This document shows positions 62,125 to 64,000 of a stretch of 64,000 bases of DNA, piece by piece (positions within the stretch are counted from its first letter, which is position 1; the number at the start of each line of letters is the position of its first letter). Source of the stretch: Pseudomonas botevensis (GTDB lineage: Bacteria > Pseudomonadota > Gammaproteobacteria > Pseudomonadales > Pseudomonadaceae). The DNA is taken from the NCBI RefSeq assembly GCF_019145475.1, contig NZ_JAHTKI010000005.1, positions 186,001 through 250,000 of the forward strand, written 5' to 3'. The notes under the pieces were generated by a model. The model made no database searches, was not told the origin of the DNA, and saw only the letters and a program-made list of their open reading frames with translations. Both the position numbers and the translations under genes were made by a program.

Positions 62125-62679
62125 TTAACGACGCGCCATCGCCGCCACATCTCCACGAGCGCCCGACACCTTGCGGCAATGCACCAGCGCATCGCGGATC
62201 ATGAAGTTGACCAGGGTCGGCGAGACGCCGAGTTCCTTGGCGATGTCTTTTTGCGGTACGCCGTGCAGGCGATACATCTCGAACGCATAGCGGGTGCGGC
62301 TGGGCAGTTCGGTCAGCGCATCGGCGATGTTTTCCAGGGTCGAGAAGTTGATGTGCGAGGTTTCCGGCGAAGCGCCCTGGATGACCACGTTCAACCCTTC
62401 CTCTTCGGGGCCGGCGTACTTCTGCTCCAGCGCCTGTTTGCGGTAGTGATCGATCGCCAGGTTGCGCACGATCTGGAACAGGTAACTCAGTTGAGCCTTG
62501 ATCGACGACGTGATCGGAGGGGCCGATTGCAGTCGGAAAAATGCATCCTGAACCACATCTTCGGCACGCGACCGGCAGCCGGTAATGCGGGCTGCAATCT
62601 TGACCAGAATCAGTCGATTGTCGACGAAAGCCTGAAGTAGCGGTGAATCGCACCTGCTTGTGGATACTTGTTCCGTCAT
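62125..62679 (-). CDS. pvdS: Iron-starvation sigma factor PvdS
   Basis: The 184-residue ECF sigma factor directs pyoverdine gene transcription. Region 2 (RAEDVVQDAFFRLQSA, YLFQIVRNLAIDHYRK) and region 4 (LTELPSRTRYAFEMYRLHGVPQKDIAKELGVSPTLVNFMIRDAL) are complete. ATG 62679 follows AAGGTGA; a GTG nine bases earlier is possible. A Fur box overlaps its -35 region. Confidence 0.97.
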   Translation of the reverse strand: MTEQVSTSRCDSPLLQAFVDNRLILVKIAARITGCRSRAEDVVQDAFFRLQSAPPITSSIKAQLSYLFQIVRNLAIDHYRKQALEQKYAGPEEEGLNVVIQGASPETSHINFSTLENIADALTELPSRTRYAFEMYRLHGVPQKDIAKELGVSPTLVNFMIRDALVHCRKVSGARGDVAAMARR

Positions 62680-62749
62680 GGAAATCACCTTGCTGCCAAT
62701 AGGTTAGTGGGACGCCTGGGGGACGGGGCCGTCCTACACATCGAGCGAC

Positions 62750-62782
62750 AAATTATGTTGAATGATAATGATTGTCAATTGA
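62750..62782 (-). promoter_or_regulatory. pvdS promoter with Fur box
   Basis: Read on the minus strand, TTGACA (62773-62778) and TAATTT (62750-62755) are 17 bp apart. A Fur box at 62764-62782, with 14 of 19 matches to the GATAATGATAATCATTATC consensus, covers the -35 element and the spacer. This gives iron repression of pvdS. Confidence 0.85.
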
Positions 62783-62794
62783 GAAAGGGAACTA

Positions 62795-62884
62795 ATGATC
62801 CATAAAGGTGCGATTCGAGAACTGCGACACGCCGCCGCACTGCGTTCCAACCCAGCCCCATCGGCGTTCCAGCCTGCCGACTAA
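62795..62884 (+). CDS. Candidate 29-residue small ORF
   Basis: ATG 62795 follows AAAGGGA and opens a 29-codon frame ending in TAA at 62882. The peptide (MIHKGAIRELRHAAALRSNP and nine more) is basic and has no signal sequence. It starts 12 bp beyond the Fur box, and its stop codon is inside the -35 element of the pvdL promoter. No family is recognised. It could be a real iron-controlled peptide or chance. Confidence 0.3.
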   Translation: MIHKGAIRELRHAAALRSNPAPSAFQPAD

Positions 62885-62905
62885 TTATTTCAAGACGTCA
62901 TCCGT
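62882..62905 (+). promoter_or_regulatory. PvdS-type promoter of pvdL
   Basis: TAATT (62882-62886) and CGT (62903-62905) are 16 bp apart, one base off the TAAAT-N16-CGT iron-starvation box. The leader to pvdL is about 145 nt and holds a perfect 8-bp hairpin GCGCGGTC / GACCGCGC at 62964-62985. Confidence 0.72.
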
Positions 62906-63057
62906 TCTCATTGGTGAATGGTTCCGGGCAAACGTCCCCGGCCAGACAGCATTCCCATGCCTTGCGCGGTCGGCACAGACCGCGCCCTGCGCGTCCCGAA
63001 AGGGCGTGACGCAACAACCCGATTCCACTAGCAAGCCGAATTCAGGCAGGAAACCTC

Positions 63058-64000
63058 ATGACCGACGCGTTCGAACTCCCCAGCACCCTGGTCCAAGCCC
63101 TCCAGCGCCGCGCGGCCCTGACGCCGGATCGGCTAGCCCTGCGTTTTCTCGCGGAATCCGAGGAGCAGGCTGTGGTGCTCAGTTATCGCGAACTCGATCA
63201 ACGCGCGCGTACCATTGCCGCCGCGTTGCAGGCCGAGGCCGGTTTCGGCGAGCGCGCGGTATTGCTGTTTCCCAGCGGCCCGGATTACGTCGCGGCCTTC
63301 TTCGGTTGCCTGTATGCGGGCGTGATCGCGGTGCCGGCCTATCCGCCGGAATCGGCCCGTCGCCATCATCAGGAACGCTTGCTGTCGATCATTGCCGACG
63401 CCGAACCGCGTCTGCTGCTGACCAGTGCCGACCTGCGCGACGCCTTGCAGCAGATCGAAGGCGCGCCGCCGCTGTTGTGTGTCGACACCCTCGACAGCGC
63501 GCTGGCCGAGCGTTGGGTCGAGCCGCCCCTGCCGCAAGATCACATCGCGTTCCTGCAATACACCTCCGGCTCCACCGCGCTGCCCAAGGGCGTGCAGGTC
63601 AGCCACGGCAATCTGGTCGCCAACGAGCTGCTGATCCGCCACGGTTTCGGCATCGACGTGAACCCGGACGACGTCATCGTCAGTTGGTTGCCGCTGTACC
63701 ACGACATGGGTCTGATCGGCGGTCTGCTGCAACCGATCTTCAGCGGTGTGCCGTGCATTCTGATGTCCCCGGCGTACTTCCTCGGCCGGCCACTGCGCTG
63801 GCTCGAAGCGATCAGCCAATACGGCGGCACCATCAGCGGCGGCCCGGACTTCGCCTACCGTCTGTGCAGCGAGCGGGTCAGCGAGTCGGCCATGGAGCGC
63901 CTCGACCTCAGCCGCTGGCGCGTGGCGTATTCCGGTTCGGAGCCGATCCGCCTCGATACCCTCGAACGCTTCGCCGAGAAGTTCGTCACCTGCGGTTTCA
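63058..64000 (+). CDS. pvdL: Pyoverdine chromophore NRPS PvdL, 5' part
   Basis: The first 314 residues are present, and the gene runs off the right edge. They form the N-terminal fatty-acyl-AMP ligase-like domain of PvdL (VLSYRELDQRARTIAAALQ, LQYTSGSTALPKGVQVSHGN, WLPLYHDMGLIGGLLQP, GGPDFAYRLC), which loads an acyl chain before the amino-acid modules. ATG 63058 follows AGGAAA. A PvdS-type promoter and divergent pvdS lie upstream. Confidence 0.93.
   Translation, partial: MTDAFELPSTLVQALQRRAALTPDRLALRFLAESEEQAVVLSYRELDQRARTIAAALQAEAGFGERAVLLFPSGPDYVAAFFGCLYAGVIAVPAYPPESARRHHQERLLSIIADAEPRLLLTSADLRDALQQIEGAPPLLCVDTLDSALAERWVEPPLPQDHIAFLQYTSGSTALPKGVQVSHGNLVANELLIRHGFGIDVNPDDVIVSWLPLYHDMGLIGGLLQPIFSGVPCILMSPAYFLGRPLRWLEAISQYGGTISGGPDFAYRLCSERVSESAMERLDLSRWRVAYSGSEPIRLDTLERFAEKFVTCGF

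Overview
The window reads as chromosomal DNA of a fluorescent Pseudomonas (P. fluorescens group). Support for this comes from GC-rich, tightly packed genes, REP-type repeats of the GTGGGAGC family, pyoverdine genes (pvdS, start of pvdL), an acyclic-terpene (atu) cluster, and gene blocks in the same order as parts of the P. aeruginosa chromosome: earP-efp-ohr-ohrR, deaD/tpm/htpX/alaA/msrB/gpx/ospR/sagS, the dgt-Roc region, and mobA/moaB/moeA/yegS. I see no prophage, transposase, CRISPR array, rRNA or tRNA. It looks like core genome with a few accessory modules.

Layout. 0-2.7 kb: a partial GreA/GreB-like gene, a small membrane protein, and EarP with its substrate EF-P. 2.7-5 kb: a secreted esterase, then the organic-peroxide pair ohr/ohrR. 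5-12.5 kb: two LysR regulators around a TSUP transporter, a DUF1127 protein, a YcaQ-like DNA glycosylase, a class II DAHP synthase, a spermidine-synthase-like protein and a crotonase. 12.5-20.4 kb: deaD with a long leader, a LigB-type dioxygenase, tpm, htpX, alaA, then msrB, gpx and ospR. 20.4-34.4 kb is signalling-rich: the hybrid kinase SagS, a DUF815 ATPase coupled to msrC, an operon of NarL-type regulator, BvgS/RocS-type kinase and HD-GYP phosphodiesterase, then dgt and an EAL protein. 34.5-39.3 kb: the YqjD/YqjE/YqjK-like trio, an Amt transporter, a Kef-type antiporter and a glutaredoxin. 39.4-45 kb: a pseudouridine synthase, a lipoprotein, molybdenum-cofactor genes and yegS. 45-49 kb: a NarX/NarL-like pair, a stand-alone HPt-like protein and cheV. 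49-51 kb: a MOSC protein, ppnP and an exonuclease. 51-60 kb: atuABCDEF with divergent atuR. 60-64 kb: a solute-binding protein, an IucB-like acetyltransferase, pvdS and the start of pvdL.

How the parts fit. Several genes handle thiol and methionine oxidation (Ohr, MsrB, Gpx, fRMsr, glutaredoxin), with two one-Cys-type MarR sensors, OhrR and OspR. Each has candidate operators: a related 30-bp element in front of both ohr and ohrR, and overlapping GCAATT/AATTGC palindromes in front of gpx. Cyclic-di-GMP enzymes (HD-GYP, EAL) sit with SagS and a Roc-like phosphorelay. The iron block is joined by regulation: a Fur box over the pvdS promoter, and TAAWT-N16-CGT PvdS-type promoters in front of both the acetyltransferase and pvdL.

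The least explained items are the orphan CheA-P1-like HPt protein beside cheV, the Roc-type operon ending in an HD-GYP enzyme, two TAGG/CCTA palindromes near NarL-family regulators, and a 29-codon ORF between the Fur box and the pvdL promoter. All functional calls rest on motif recognition and gene order; no database search was possible.
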